Shown here one piece after another: positions 52,446 through 64,000 of a stretch of DNA of 64,000 nt (the first letter of the stretch is position 1; each line of letters begins with the position of its first letter). A program made the position numbers and the translations under genes. Below the pieces are notes generated by a model, which made no database searches, had not been told where the DNA came from, and was given only the letters and a program-made list of their open reading frames with translations. The DNA is from Spiroplasma endosymbiont of 'Nebria riversi' (GTDB lineage Bacteria > Bacillota_I > Bacilli_A > Mycoplasmatales > Nriv7): contig NZ_CP065193.1 in the NCBI RefSeq assembly GCF_018831625.1, positions 558,001 to 622,000 on the forward strand. The letters run 5' to 3'.

Positions 52446-53702
52446 ATGAAAAAATTTTATGAAAGTCTTGATATTCAAGAAAAATACTTATTAGGAATTT
52501 CTGGCGGAACTGATAGTATGTTTTTGCTAGATAATTTGTATCAAGCAGGATTTAAAATTTTTGTTGCTCATATTAATTATCAAAAAAGAACTAATAGTTG
52601 GCAAGATGAATTAATTGTTGTTAATTATTGTTTAAAAAATAATATTGAATATGCGGTTTTACGAGTAAAACCAGAACAATATCAGAAAGAAAATTTTCAA
52701 AATCAAGCCCGGAAAATTCGTTATGATTTTTTTATGAAAATAGCAAAAAATCAAAAGATTTTTAATCTTGTTATTGCTCATCAATTTAATGACTTATTAG
52801 AAACTTATTTATTGCAAAAACAAAGAAAAAGTTTAGTTTCATATTATGGTTTACCTTTTAAGCGAAAAATTAAAAATTTAACAGTTTTTCGTCCAATGTT
52901 AGAAGTAAAAAAACAAATGATTCTTGATTATTTAGAAAAAAAACAATTAAATTTTCAAGTTGACGCTACTAATGAATTGGATATTTATGTACGCAATGTT
53001 ATTCGGAAAAAAATTGCTTGTTTTTCAAATCTTGAAATTAATAATTTATTACAAGAAATTAATGAGAAAAATATCCTTTTAAAGGAAGAACAACAAAAAA
53101 TAAGAAAATTATTGGTGTTAATGACAATTGATAATAAAACCAATTACAAGTCGTTTTTATTATTAGAAGAAAAATGACAACAAAAGTTAATTTATCAATA
53201 TTTATTAACAATTGATGATGAATTAGTAACTAAAAATTATTTAAAAAGAATTTTAAATGGTGTCCTTAAAAGTAATAAGCCAAATATGCATATTAAATTA
53301 AATGATCAATGAATTTTTATTAAAGAATATGAATTTATATATTTAAGTAAACCAACTATTAAGGATAATTATTGTTATACAATTACTAACTTAAAAAATT
53401 TTAAAAGTCGTTATTTAGTATTAAAATTAAAAAATAATGGTAATATTAAAGGAATGGGATTTTTTGTTGCTAATGATGAGTTTCCGATTTATGTTAAGTG
53501 TAATGCGTCTAATGAGAAAATTAAAACTAAGAATGGTACCCAAAAAATTAATCGGTTATTTATTAACAATAAGATTAGTTTTCAGCAAAGAATTAATTGA
53601 CCGGTAATATATAATTGTCATCAACAATTAATTGCGATTCCAATGTTGGCTGTTGATGCTAATCATTTGGAAAACAAAAGTAATTGATTTATGTTAAAAT
53701 AA
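52446..53702 (+). CDS. tilS: tRNA(Ile)-lysidine synthase
   Basis: 418 aa. PP-loop ATP-pyrophosphatase motif LLGISGGTDSMFLLDNL near residue 20, then VAHINYQKRTNSWQDE, IAHQFNDLLETYLLQ and FRPMLEVKKQMILDYL, typical of TilS. It makes lysidine at C34 of tRNA-Ile(CAU), which is essential for AUA reading in an AT-rich genome. AATGGAG RBS upstream and the ftsH start 29 bp downstream. Confidence 0.93.
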
Positions 53703-53731
53703 GTTAGTAATTATGAAGAGAGGAAAAGATT

Positions 53732-55735
53732 GTGCAAAATCGTAAAAGAAATTTAGGTTTTATTTTTATTACTTTACTGTTCGCATTATTATTAGGGATT
53801 CTAATATGATACTTTTTAAAAGGCGGTTATGAGTATCCTGATTTTAATGACCTTAAAATTTGACTTAAAGAAGGTAAAATTAAAGACCAAAATATTACTG
53901 CTGTTAGTTGAAAAATGGGTCAATCATTAGGAAATTATACATTATTTGGAACTTTTAAGTTAGATAATGGGCAACGCTATCAATTTCAAATGGTTTTAGT
54001 TGATTCAATGTGAAAAACAGTTAACGACCTGCTTAATGGTGAAGAATTAAGTAGTATTTTTAAAGGTAAATTACCAACGGTATATAACCCTAGTGAATCA
54101 AGTCTTTGAACTGAATTATTGCGAATGTTACCTTTCTTATTATTAATTGGAGCAACAATATTTCTTACTTTAAGAATGATGCGTTCTCCTGGTGGTGGCA
54201 GCGGAATGAATCCTTTTTCAATGGGGAAAAATAAAGCGCGCCAAACAGAATCAAAAGTTAGATTTACTGATGTGGCGGGAATAAATGAAGAAAAGCAAGA
54301 ATTAGTGGAAATTGTTGATTATTTAAAAAATCCGACAAGATATGCACAAATGGGGGCAAGAACACCCAAAGGGGTTTTGTTAGAAGGTCCTCCGGGGACA
54401 GGAAAAACCTTGTTAGCAAAAGCAGTAGCAGGTGAAGCTAATGTTCCTTTCTTTTCAATTTCTGGTTCGGAATTTGAAGAGATGTTTGTTGGTGTAGGGG
54501 CATCACGGGTTAGAGAATTATTTAATAATGCGAAAAAAAGTTCGCCGTGTATTATTTTTATTGATGAAATTGATGCTGTGGGAAGAAAACGTTCATTATC
54601 AATGGGGTCAGGAGCTGGTGAACAAACTTTAAACCAATTATTAGTGGAAATGGATGGTTTTGAGACGAATGCTGGTGTTATTATCATTGCAGCAACTAAT
54701 CGTGTTGATGTTTTAGATCCAGCCCTTTTAAGACCAGGAAGGTTTGACCGTACGATTCAATTATCATTGCCAGATATTCGTGAACGAGAAGCAATTTTGC
54801 GACTCCATGCTCGTAATAAGAATTTATCACCTAAAATTGCTTTTAATCGGATTGCTGACCGAACTCCAGGATTTAGTGGTGCTCAATTGGAAAATGTGCT
54901 TAATGAAGCGACATTATTAGCGGTGCGAAAGCGAAAAACTGTTATTGATTTAGCCGATATTGATGAGGCTATTGACCGTGTTGTTGGTGGACCTGCTAAA
55001 ACTTCAAGAACAATTACCGAAAATGATAAGCAAGTGGTTTCTTATCATGAGGCGGGACATGCTTTAATTGGGTTAAAATTAAGACATGCATCTAAAGTTC
55101 AAAAAGTAACAATTATTCCTCGGGGAAATGCGGGTGGTTATACGATTATGACACCAAAAGAAGAGAGTTTTTTACATTCCCGTGATAATCTTTTGGCAAC
55201 GATTACTGGTTATTTAGGTGGAAGAGCATCAGAGGAATTAATTTTTGGTGCTGAAAAAATTACTACAGGAGCGCATGATGATTTAGAAAAGGCAACTAAT
55301 ATTGCCCGCCGAATGGTTGTTGAGTTTGGAATGTCTGATTTGGGATTGCGACAATTTGAAAGTGGGAAAGATGAGTATATGGGTGTTAATAGTGCTAATA
55401 AATTTTCTGATGATATTGCACAAAAAATTGATGCTGAAATTAATAAATTTTTGGATGAATGTTATCTTGAAGCAAAAAAAGTAATTAAAGAACATCGTAA
55501 TATTTTAGATTTAATTGCTGAATCGTTAAGAGTTTTAGAAACAATTACTGCTGAACAAATTGAATATATTGATGAAAATGAAAAGTTACCACCAGATGTA
55601 ATAGCTGCTAAAAAAACTCAAGAAGAATTTCGGGAAAAAGAACTTCGTGGTCATGTTATTGAAGCAAAACCTAAAGGGAGAAATTCTGATATTTTATCAT
55701 CAGATATTAAAGCTGATGATAAAGAAGATAAATAA
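53732..55735 (+). CDS. ftsH: ATP-dependent zinc metalloprotease FtsH
   Basis: 667 aa from GTG (GAGAGG upstream). Two N-terminal transmembrane helices flank an extracytoplasmic domain. AAA+ module: [20 protein letters not shown], Walker [21 protein letters not shown] (about residue 220), [14 protein letters not shown] and the second region LLRPGRFDR. Peptidase: [16 protein letters not shown] (HExxH, about 437) and the downstream zinc-ligand Asp region. It degrades membrane and regulatory proteins. Order tilS-ftsH as in other Firmicutes. Confidence 0.96.
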
Positions 55736-55776
55736 TAATCAGTGGTATAACTTAGAAAAAGTTGGGAGTAAGTGTA

Positions 55777-56679
55777 ATGGCAAAAAAGCGATCTTCAAAA
55801 AAAACGGAAAATGATAAGAGTATTATTTCATTAGAAAATAATAAAGCACTTTTAACGACGATTAAAGAAAATTTAAAGTTACAAAAGAAGATGACTAAAG
55901 CTTGTTCCAAAAGAATTTTAAAAGGTGAAATTATTTCTACCTCAGGTTATAAACCGGATCTAAAGAAATTTATTATTGAATTACATAATGTGGAAAAGTC
56001 TTATGTAATGGGAGAAATTGAATATAAAGTTTTAAAAGGTATTGATTTAAAAATTAGTCGTGGTGAATTTGTTGTTATCTTAGGACCTAGTGGTAGTGGA
56101 AAAACAACATTATTAAATATTATTTCTGGTTTAGATAAAGCTTCAACTGGTGATGTTTTTGTTGATGGTCATAACTTAACGTTGTTAAAAAATCGTCATT
56201 TAACTGATTTTCGTTGTAATTATGTTGGGTTTGTTTTTCAAAATTATAATTTATTAGATACTTTAAGTGCTAAAGAAAATGCTGAAGTTGGGGAAAACTT
56301 AGCTAAAAATAAAAAGCGGGTAATGACATTGGAAGAAATTTTTGCATCAATTGGTATGTCAGCAGAAATGGATAAAAAACCTTCGCAATTATCTGGGGGT
56401 CAACAACAAAGAGTTTCAATTGCACGAGCAATTGCTAAAAATCCTTCAATTTTGTTTTGTGATGAACCAACAGGGGCTTTGGATGAAGAAATGGGACGAA
56501 AAGTTTTAGAAATTTTGTTAGATATTAATAAAAAAGAAAAAACAACGATTGTTACTGTTACTCATAATCCTAATATTGCTCAGTTAGCAGATATTGTTAT
56601 TCATGTGAGAAATGGTATTATTGATGAATTAAAAGTTAATAAAGACCCTAAAAAACCTAAAGATATAAAATGAGCTTAA
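55777..56679 (+). CDS. ABC transporter ATP-binding protein (MacB/LolD type)
   Basis: 300 aa. An N-terminal extension of about 65 Lys-rich residues precedes the ATPase: Walker A VVILGPSGSGKTTLLNIISG, Q-loop VGFVFQNYNLLDTLSAKENA, signature PSQLSGGQQQRVSIARAIAK, Walker B ILFCDEPTGALDEEMGRKVL and H-switch TVTHNPNIA. It matches the MacB/LolD/FtsE-like group that works with FtsX-type permeases, which are the next two genes. ATG 55777 is chosen for its GGGAG RBS. Confidence 0.9.
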
Positions 56680-56741
56680 TAAAATTGTATTAATAAAACA
56701 GTTACTGATAAGGATATTATTATTTAAGGAGCGAAAAAACA

Positions 56742-59700
56742 ATGTTACTTCTCTTTATTAACGGATTACGATCAATTAATAAAAAATGAGTGCAGTTTTT
56801 TGGACTAATTGTATTGATATTTTTATCAGTAACTGTTTTTTCTGGTATTAATCAATCTAATCGTGATTTGTTAAGAAGTTTTAGTGTTTTGTTAGATAAA
56901 GGAGGTAATTCACACCATTTTTCTTTTTATCCGATTAATCAAATGACTTTGAAAAATCGCGAAGCAACAATTAATAAATTTTATGAACAATTTATGGAAT
57001 ATAAAAAAAACAATGTTAATAATAATTTTGCTAGCAATGATGTAGCAATGATTTCATTTTTAATTACCGAAAATTTTCAGGAAAGATTTTCTTATCGCTT
57101 AGTAGAGCGGAGATTATATGTTAAAACTAATAATTATTGTAATAAAGATTTAAATTATACTTTAGTGTTAGCTGATTATTATCAGCATTTAATTGAAAAT
57201 AATCGTAATCGCAAAGATATGAATAAAGTAATTATTATTGAGGGGCGAAAACCAATTGCTAGTAATGAAGTTATTATTTTTAAGCAGTTTGCTGTGGCAA
57301 ATAATTTGAAAATTTATGATGGAAAAAATATTAATAATCCACAATTTTATTTGCCAGGTGTTGGTGATGTTAATAATTTAGCAGTTATAGGATTACGAAT
57401 TGTTGGTTATGGGATGATGCCTGATTATGTCGTTCCGATTGGAATTATGAAAAGTACGATAACAATCCCTGAGTTTGCTACGCAAACATTTGTTTATATG
57501 CAGCCATTTAAATTTCGACAATTAGCTATTAATAAGTCTTTAATTCAAGAGCATTATTATGGACAGTTTAATTCTGGTTATGAGTGGAATAATATTAGGA
57601 AGAATGAATATTTGCAGTTAGAAAAGCAATTTAATGAATTAATAGGGACAAAAATTAATTATAAGGCAAATTGCTAGTTTAGAAAAAAATGATACTGTAA
57701 AACCATTATTTATTCAGTCACGAACTAATGGTGTGATTTTAACAACATTTTTATTTTTAATTTTATTAATTTTTTTTGTAATTATTATTTTTCTTGTTAA
57801 AAAAGATATTAATGATGAAAAAATCCATATTGGATTGTTAAAAGCAATAGGATATCGTGATTGAAAAATTAGTTTTAGTTTTTTAGGCGTAATTAGTTTT
57901 TCAAGTATTGTGGGCTCGTTTTTAGGTTATGGAGCTAGTTTATTTGTGCAATATTTGTTATCAGTAGTATATGTTAATCATATTCAGTTACCATTATCGT
58001 ATATTACTTTTGATTGAGTAATTTTCTTAATTGTTGCGCTATGACCGTTACTTTTTTTACTAATGATTACTTATATTTTTGCGAATGTATTTTTAAAAAA
58101 ACCACCGTTAGTATTATTAACTCCTAATATTTCGCCACAAATAAATGGTATTAAGTTTTTTTTTTTAAGATTATGCACCGTTTAAAGTTAAAGTTTCATT
58201 TTCATTAGTTGTTAAATCATTTAGTCGGTTTGTTGTTGTTATTATTGCAATGATTTCAACAACAATTCTGTTAATGTTTGTTTTTGTAACTTCAACAGTT
58301 GTTAATGATTCAATTAATAAGTCTTTTTCGCCGATAAATTATCATTATAATTATTTTTATGATAGTAGTTTTTTACTGCAAAATGATAAAAAATCTTTTA
58401 AGTATCCTTTTGTTAAAGTAGAAGAAATTAACATTAAAAAAACAAAACTTGGTTTGTTTGACTTATTAATGTTATATGGTAATAATAAATTACAATTAGA
58501 AATAATTTTTAAGGATTATTATCTTCCTGCTCCGTTATTAGATTTAATGTATAGTCAATTAAATGGGTTTATTAGTAAAATTGAAAATAGTCCTGTTAGC
58601 GAACACGAAGCAATATATAATAAATTGACAATGGCAATTAATAACTTATTTTCTTTTAAAGAAACTGTTAGCGTTCAACAAACACAAATGGTTATTGAAA
58701 ATTGATTTATTTTATGGGAATTAGTGGATCTTTCAAAAACAAATAAAACTGATGCTGAGGGTAATGTTAGAAAAGTAATTACAACAAATATCGGTTTTGA
58801 TTTTGTTCCTTATCAAGAAGCAACTAATATGGTAACTCATCAGCTTCTTGATAAAGCGATTAGTAATAATAATAAGGCATTAGGAAGTTTGATGGTTCAT
58901 AGTGTTGATTTTGAACATCACAAAGCTTTTTTAAAATTAGAAAATGAAAATGAAAATAATTTGTATCCATTATTAGAACAAGAATTAGTCAATTGAAATG
59001 AAGCTAAAGATATTAATGAACCAATACCATTAGTAATTAATTCAGTAATGGCAACTTTGTATGATTTAACGGTTGTTGATTATTTTGTAATTGAGTTTAA
59101 ATATAATGATAATATCCAAAAAGTAAATTTTAAAATTGTTGGGATTGCTGATTTTTATCAAAATTCTTATGTATATGCACCACTTGATGCGATGCGTTTT
59201 GTCTTTGGTTTGGATAATAATTCTTATAATGCTAAATATTCACAACAAGATAGTTTAGAAGTTCAAGATTGAATAACTTTAAGAACAACTGATGGTAATA
59301 ATAATTTGCAAGGTTTAAAACCATTGTTAAATTCATTATTAGATATGAGTGCTGTTAAGCAAATTGCTTTGAAATATAATAATATCATTGCAATCATAAT
59401 TGCAATTATAATATTTTTTGCAACGACAATTTCTGTGGTTATTTTAATAATGATTACTAATATTGTTATTACTGAGAATAAGAAGAGGGTTATTGTTTTT
59501 CAAACTTTAGGTTATAAAATTCATGAAGTGTCAAATATTATTATGAGTGCCTATATTCCGACGATTATTATTGCATTTTTAGTTGGCGTGCCAATAAGTA
59601 TTATTATTTTAAAATAATTATTTATCTTTGTTGCGAAATTAACTGAATTTAGTTTGCCGGTTAATTGACAGTGATGACATATTTATAGTAGGGATTGCTA

Positions 59701-59795
59701 TTGAGTTAGTAGTATATTTGGTATCATATTTTGTTGGTGTTTTTAAGCTTCATCAACAAAGTATTGTGCAAAAAATTAAGGAATTTCAAAAATAG
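56742..59795 (+). pseudogene. FtsX-type ABC permease 1, multiply frameshifted
   Basis: Begins intact (LFINGLRSINKKWVQFFGLI, then a large extracytoplasmic domain), but a 1-nt shift near 57655, a shift at a run of eleven T (58156-58166), a TAA replacing CAA after ISIIILK (59615) and a 1-nt deletion near 59687 break it. FtsX features remain: KIHIGLLKAIGYRDWKISFS and KKRVIVFQTLGYKIHEVSNI. About 1020 codons in total. It was probably an ABC permease partner of the upstream ATPase. Confidence 0.8.
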
Positions 59796-59862
59796 AATTT
59801 TTTAATGTATAATTTAAACAATGCGAAAAAAGCAGGGTAACATATTTAAAAGGAGTTTAATA

Positions 59863-62800
59863 GTGGAAAAAAGGAAATGACAAGGTTTTAATCTTGGAAA
59901 ACTCAAAAACTATTACATTCTTAAAAGCGCTTTTAAATCAGTTTTAAGAAATAAGATTCAAATGATTGGGTTAGTACTTTTAATATTTTTAAACGCAGTT
60001 ATTTTTACTTTAATGTATACAACAACACAAAGAATTAATAATTCTTATGAGAATTTTATTACGGCATCTAATTTACATCATTTTGTTGTTGATTTAAGAA
60101 ATAAAAATCGGATTCCGGGAAAAGAAGCTGATGAAAATGATGTTAATGTTCAAAAGGCATTAGTTGAAAAAACTGCTTATGTTCAATGAGCAATGGAAAA
60201 AGTCAGACTTGCTAATGAAAAAAATAATAATTTTGTGTTTGCATATCGTGAAGGACGAATGGTTTCCCGTGTTATTGATAATAATGTAAGTTTGTTTAAA
60301 GTTATTGCTTATGATATTCAAGATACGATTGATAAATTAGTTATTACGGAAGGTCGCAATATTGAAACTGAGCAGGAAGTGGTGTTATCGCCTGAATTTG
60401 CTAATGAAAATAAATATCATGTTGGTGATATTATTTGTTTACTGTCAAAACAGTGTGATGTTAATAATCCTGATAATAATGCTTTAGAAATTGTTGGATT
60501 AGGAACTGCTGTTGATTATATGTTTCCCCAACTTGATTTAACAACGCCAATTCCTAATCAAGCGCGTGAGGGGATGGCATTTGTTTATCCGCACCAATTA
60601 GGACTTTTTAGCCCTAATAATAAGCAATTAATTAAAAAAGGTATTAAATGACAATATAATAAAAGTGTTGAAAAAATTTCGTTAACTTCTGAAGTTGATC
60701 GTGAAGGATATTTTGTTGCTCAGTGAGGTGCTGGTAGTGAACAGAATATCTCCTTAATTCAAAAACAATTACAAGATTATTTTCTTAGTAATGATGATAA
60801 TAATGATTTTGTATTTGCGATTAATGATGCCAATTATCCTGAATATGATTTTAGTGGTCGTGTTAATACGCTAAAAACAATTTTGGTTGCTTATCAAATT
60901 ATGGCAATTGCTTTGTTATTAATGGTACTTATCATTGCGGGATTTGTGATTGCATTAGTAACAAAAAAACGCGTTCAAAATTCTCGTACGCAAATTGGTG
61001 TTTTAAAAAGTTTAGGTTATTCTTCGTTTAGTATTGCCCAAGGGTTTTTGGTATATCCATTAATTGCTGTTATTGTTGGGGGAATTATTGGATATTTAGT
61101 TGGTATTTCTTTACAAATTCCTATTATAAGTGTATTTAATTGATATTTTACGCTTCCATTAGGGAAATTTAGTTTTAATTGGCTATCATTATTATTTTCA
61201 ATTGGTGGAACTTTTCTTTTATTAGGTTTAATAACAATTGTGTCCTCAATTTGATATATTAAAGGTAGTCCTTTGAAATTATTACATCCCGAAGAAAATA
61301 TGGGGGCAACGATTTTAACAAGATGATTTAATTATTTAAATCGTGGCAAACGATTTACAACGCGGTTTCGTTGAGCAGTTTTTTCAAAATCAATTACGAA
61401 GATGTTAACAGTAATGATTACAATGGTTTCAGCAACATTATTATTAACATTTTCCATTACGGGACCAAAAGCTTTACAAGATATGCGAACCGCAACTTAT
61501 AAGGGAATTAATTATGAATCAATTACTGAATATGAAACTCCAATTTGAAATTCAATGCTTTCATCATATGGTGTTTATAATCCAGAAATTAAAAATAATC
61601 AACAAGGGATTGATGGTGATCTTTATTCTCCGAAATTAATGGTTGAAAAGGAAATCAAGCCGAATATCAAACGATATCGTCCGAAAGACTTAGAATTAGT
61701 AAAACTTGCAACTTTAAATTATCGTCTTTTTGATTTAAATTTTTACCTTAATTCAATTTTAACGAAGTTAGAACCAACAGCTAAATTAACAATATTTAAA
61801 AATATTACTTGCATGCTGGCCTTTGATGGTTGGAAAGATAAAACAGAAGCCGAGAAGGCAAAATATGCAATTACTGATTGTATCATTATTGGTACGACAA
61901 AAAAGTCGCCTTATTTTGTTCGTAGTAAGTTATCATCATTAGAATTAACCTTAAGAAAAATTGAAGTTAGTTTAGCAATTGATATTTTACAGTCGCGAGA
62001 TTTAATGAATCCTACTGCAAAGTTTACTAATGGTAATCCGTTAACTTTACAAGAAAATAATGACTTTATTGATGAAATGAATGTTGCTGCTACTAATGAT
62101 GCTGATTATAAAAACCGCTATGATGTGGTGTTAAAAATTTATGAAGAAATTAAAAAGCGACTTAATAATGGTCAAAGTGCTACGCCAAGTGAAAATGACG
62201 AACAATGAAATCGGTATTTAAATAAGGTGATAATAAAACTGAAAGCAATTGCTAATGATTGAGGACTTACTAAAACCTTTAATATTCAATTTGGGTTGAC
62301 ACCCTATAATCCTGATGAAGATGAGTTAGCAACTTATTTTAAGCCTAATATTGAAACAATTTCTCGTGGTAATATTACTTATGAAAATAAAAAAACGTTA
62401 AAGCTTAAAGCTTATGGTATTGAACGAAGTAGTAAAATGAATCTTTTATTAGATAAAGATAATAATAATAATCTTTTAGAAGCAATGTATGAAAATCATT
62501 CGCCTAATGCAGAAATTATTCCTGTAGTTATTAATCAAACTATTGCTAAACATTTGCAAATTAATCAAGGTGACATTTTAGATATTAATCCTAATAAGCA
62601 ATCATTATATTCTAAAACTGCTACGGCTGATAGTAAGATTGTTGATCTGAAAAATTGGAATCTAAAAGGATTAAGTAGTGGTTTCCAAGAAGTGACAAAT
62701 AATGATATCGCAGAAGAAATAAGATTGTATTTTTCAATTGGTGATGTTCCTTCACCAATGTATGAGAAAATTACTAGTGGTGATGTTTATATTAAAACTG

Positions 62801-63696
62801 AAGATAATCAAAATCAGAAAATGCGCGTTATTGGTATCCAAGAGGGTTATGGCGACCCTAAAATGTTTTTACCTAAATATGATGCTGATGTGATGTTAGG
62901 TTATATTGAAAAAGGTAAAAGTTGAGAGCTTTCAGAACATTATCAGAAAATTAAAGATATATTTCAAGAAGTTACTCACTTTGCTAATGACACAACGCCA
63001 GAATTTAAGCAAAGATTTCCTAATATGACTTATGATGAGGCTGTGCAGGCAATGTTTCCTTTGTTTAATGCTAAATTTTCATTAAATAAAAATATTACTG
63101 ATATTACTGATAGTATTAGTGTGGCGCAAATGTATGGTGATTTTACGCAGTTAACATTAAATGGTATGGTAACTAAGGATGAGATTTCTGGTGATTTAGT
63201 TCAAAAGTATATTGGATTAGGACAAGGAGCAATTGCTTTTGCAATGCCGATTGCAACACATCAATCGGTATTTGATGAAATTAAAGGTATTGCTGATTCA
63301 ATATTATGGGCTTTTATGGCGATTTCTTTATTAATATCATTTGTGACAATTTTAATTACTTCTAATATAATTATTACCGAAAATAGTCGGTTAATTGCAA
63401 CAATGAAAGTTATTGGTTATAGTGATTATAAAATTAATTGATTAACATTAGGAATGTATTTACCCATTGTTTTTATTGCTTTTGTTATTGGTTTTCCTGT
63501 GGCGTTGGTAATTATGAATCAGTTAGTTAATTATTTAGCATTGAATTCAACGTGAGTTATGCCGTTTTACTTTAATTGAGGACTAATCTTTGCGGTTTTA
63601 GTGATTATTTTAGCAATTTATGCGATTACATTTGTTGTTGGTTGATTTATTTTAAAACGCGTCAATCCAATTGAAGCTTTAAAAATAAATGATTAA
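59863..63696 (+). CDS. FtsX-type ABC permease 2, large and intact
   Basis: 1277 aa, open throughout when TGA is Trp. Two FtsX cores frame large extracytoplasmic domains: TKKRVQNSRTQIGVLKSLGY with the following helices (about residues 340-430), and IIITENSRLIATMKVIGYSD near the C-terminus with helices, ending RVNPIEALKIND. The N-terminal helix is QMIGLVLLIFLNAVIFTLMY. GTG start with AAAGGAG. The partner ATPase is probably at 55777. Substrate unknown; MacB/LolCE-like relatives move lipoproteins, peptides or toxins. Confidence 0.88.
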
Positions 63697-63756
63697 TTTA
63701 GATATTTAAATTAATGGAACATAATTGTATAATAAAATAAAAAGGAGTTGGTTTAA

Positions 63757-63999
63757 GTGAGAAAAAATTTAATCGTTTTTTCTTTGTTAGGAACATCACT
63801 AATAACACCTAATTTAATTAATTATCAACAGAGTAATCGTGAAAATGTTAGACAAATGAAAGTATATCAGGATATGAAAAAGCATTATGTTAATACAAAG
63901 TTTTATGCTGAGTATACAGGATATGAATATATTCCAATATATAATTTTCATTATGTAAATAATTTTATTAAATCATATTCTGCTTTTTTAATTTTGTAG
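63757..63999 (+). CDS. Small secreted hypothetical protein
   Basis: 80 aa from GTG with an AAAGGAG RBS. A signal-peptide-like N-terminus (MRKNLIVFSLLGTSLITPNL) is followed by a polar, Tyr-rich region (KHYVNTKFYAEYTGYEYIPI) with a TAG stop one base before the window end. An extended -10 (TGTATAAT) lies about 25 nt upstream. No family recognised; it may be a truncated form of a longer exported protein. Confidence 0.5.
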   Translation: MRKNLIVFSLLGTSLITPNLINYQQSNRENVRQMKVYQDMKKHYVNTKFYAEYTGYEYIPIYNFHYVNNFIKSYSAFLIL

Positions 64000-64000
64000 A

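Noticed and set aside
54319-54687. Minus-strand frame inside ftsH
   Set aside because: Antisense to the AAA+ core; no independent support.

Overview
The window is a stretch of Spiroplasma chromosome spanning the replication origin, most likely from the citri clade. Four things point there: in-frame TGA is read as Trp in every conserved protein, base composition is very AT-rich, there are two decayed SpV1-like plectrovirus insertions, and the core order is dnaA-dnaN-gyrB-gyrA-serS. Species assignment is inference.

Left part, 1-36,500, is a mosaic of housekeeping genes and mobile DNA. Minus-strand pheS-pheT is followed by a decayed IS3-family copy, a glycerol-3-phosphate pair (GlpO-like oxidase plus GlpT-like transporter), a SpoU-type methyltransferase and a tRNA-Leu. 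Next come a long degenerate plectrovirus (6367-12278), a chimeric lipoprotein/viral ORF, and a secreted beta-propeller protein with an aerolysin-like C-terminus on the minus strand (13079-14707). An ISLre2 pseudogene, a CNNM/CBS protein, an IS1595-like element split by a second plectrovirus remnant (18986-20963), and metK behind a probable SAM-sensing riboswitch follow. The rest holds ptsG, remnants of pncB and a nucleotidyltransferase, a broken degV beside an intact one, a NagE-like PTS permease with a MurR/RpiR-type regulator, and a third viral remnant with a GC-rich hairpin cluster.

Right part, 36,500-64,000, is the conserved core. oriC has perfect DnaA boxes on both sides of dnaA. dnaN, gyrB, gyrA and serS follow, and the serS terminator contains an exact 16-bp parS site. 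After another nest of IS remnants (45.25-47.57 kb) come the SRP RNA, tadA, dnaX, recR (frameshifted in an A9 tract), tmk, holB, tilS and ftsH. The window ends with a MacB/FtsX-type ABC system with one broken and one intact giant permease, then a small secreted protein.

The strongest theme is decay of mobile DNA. Almost every IS or phage gene with a second copy in the window carries its own lesion, including losses of catalytic or zinc-binding residues, nested insertions and chimeric IS ends. The most notable functional observations are the riboswitch upstream of metK, the parS/terminator overlap, the propeller-toxin candidate and the GlpT-GlpO pair.
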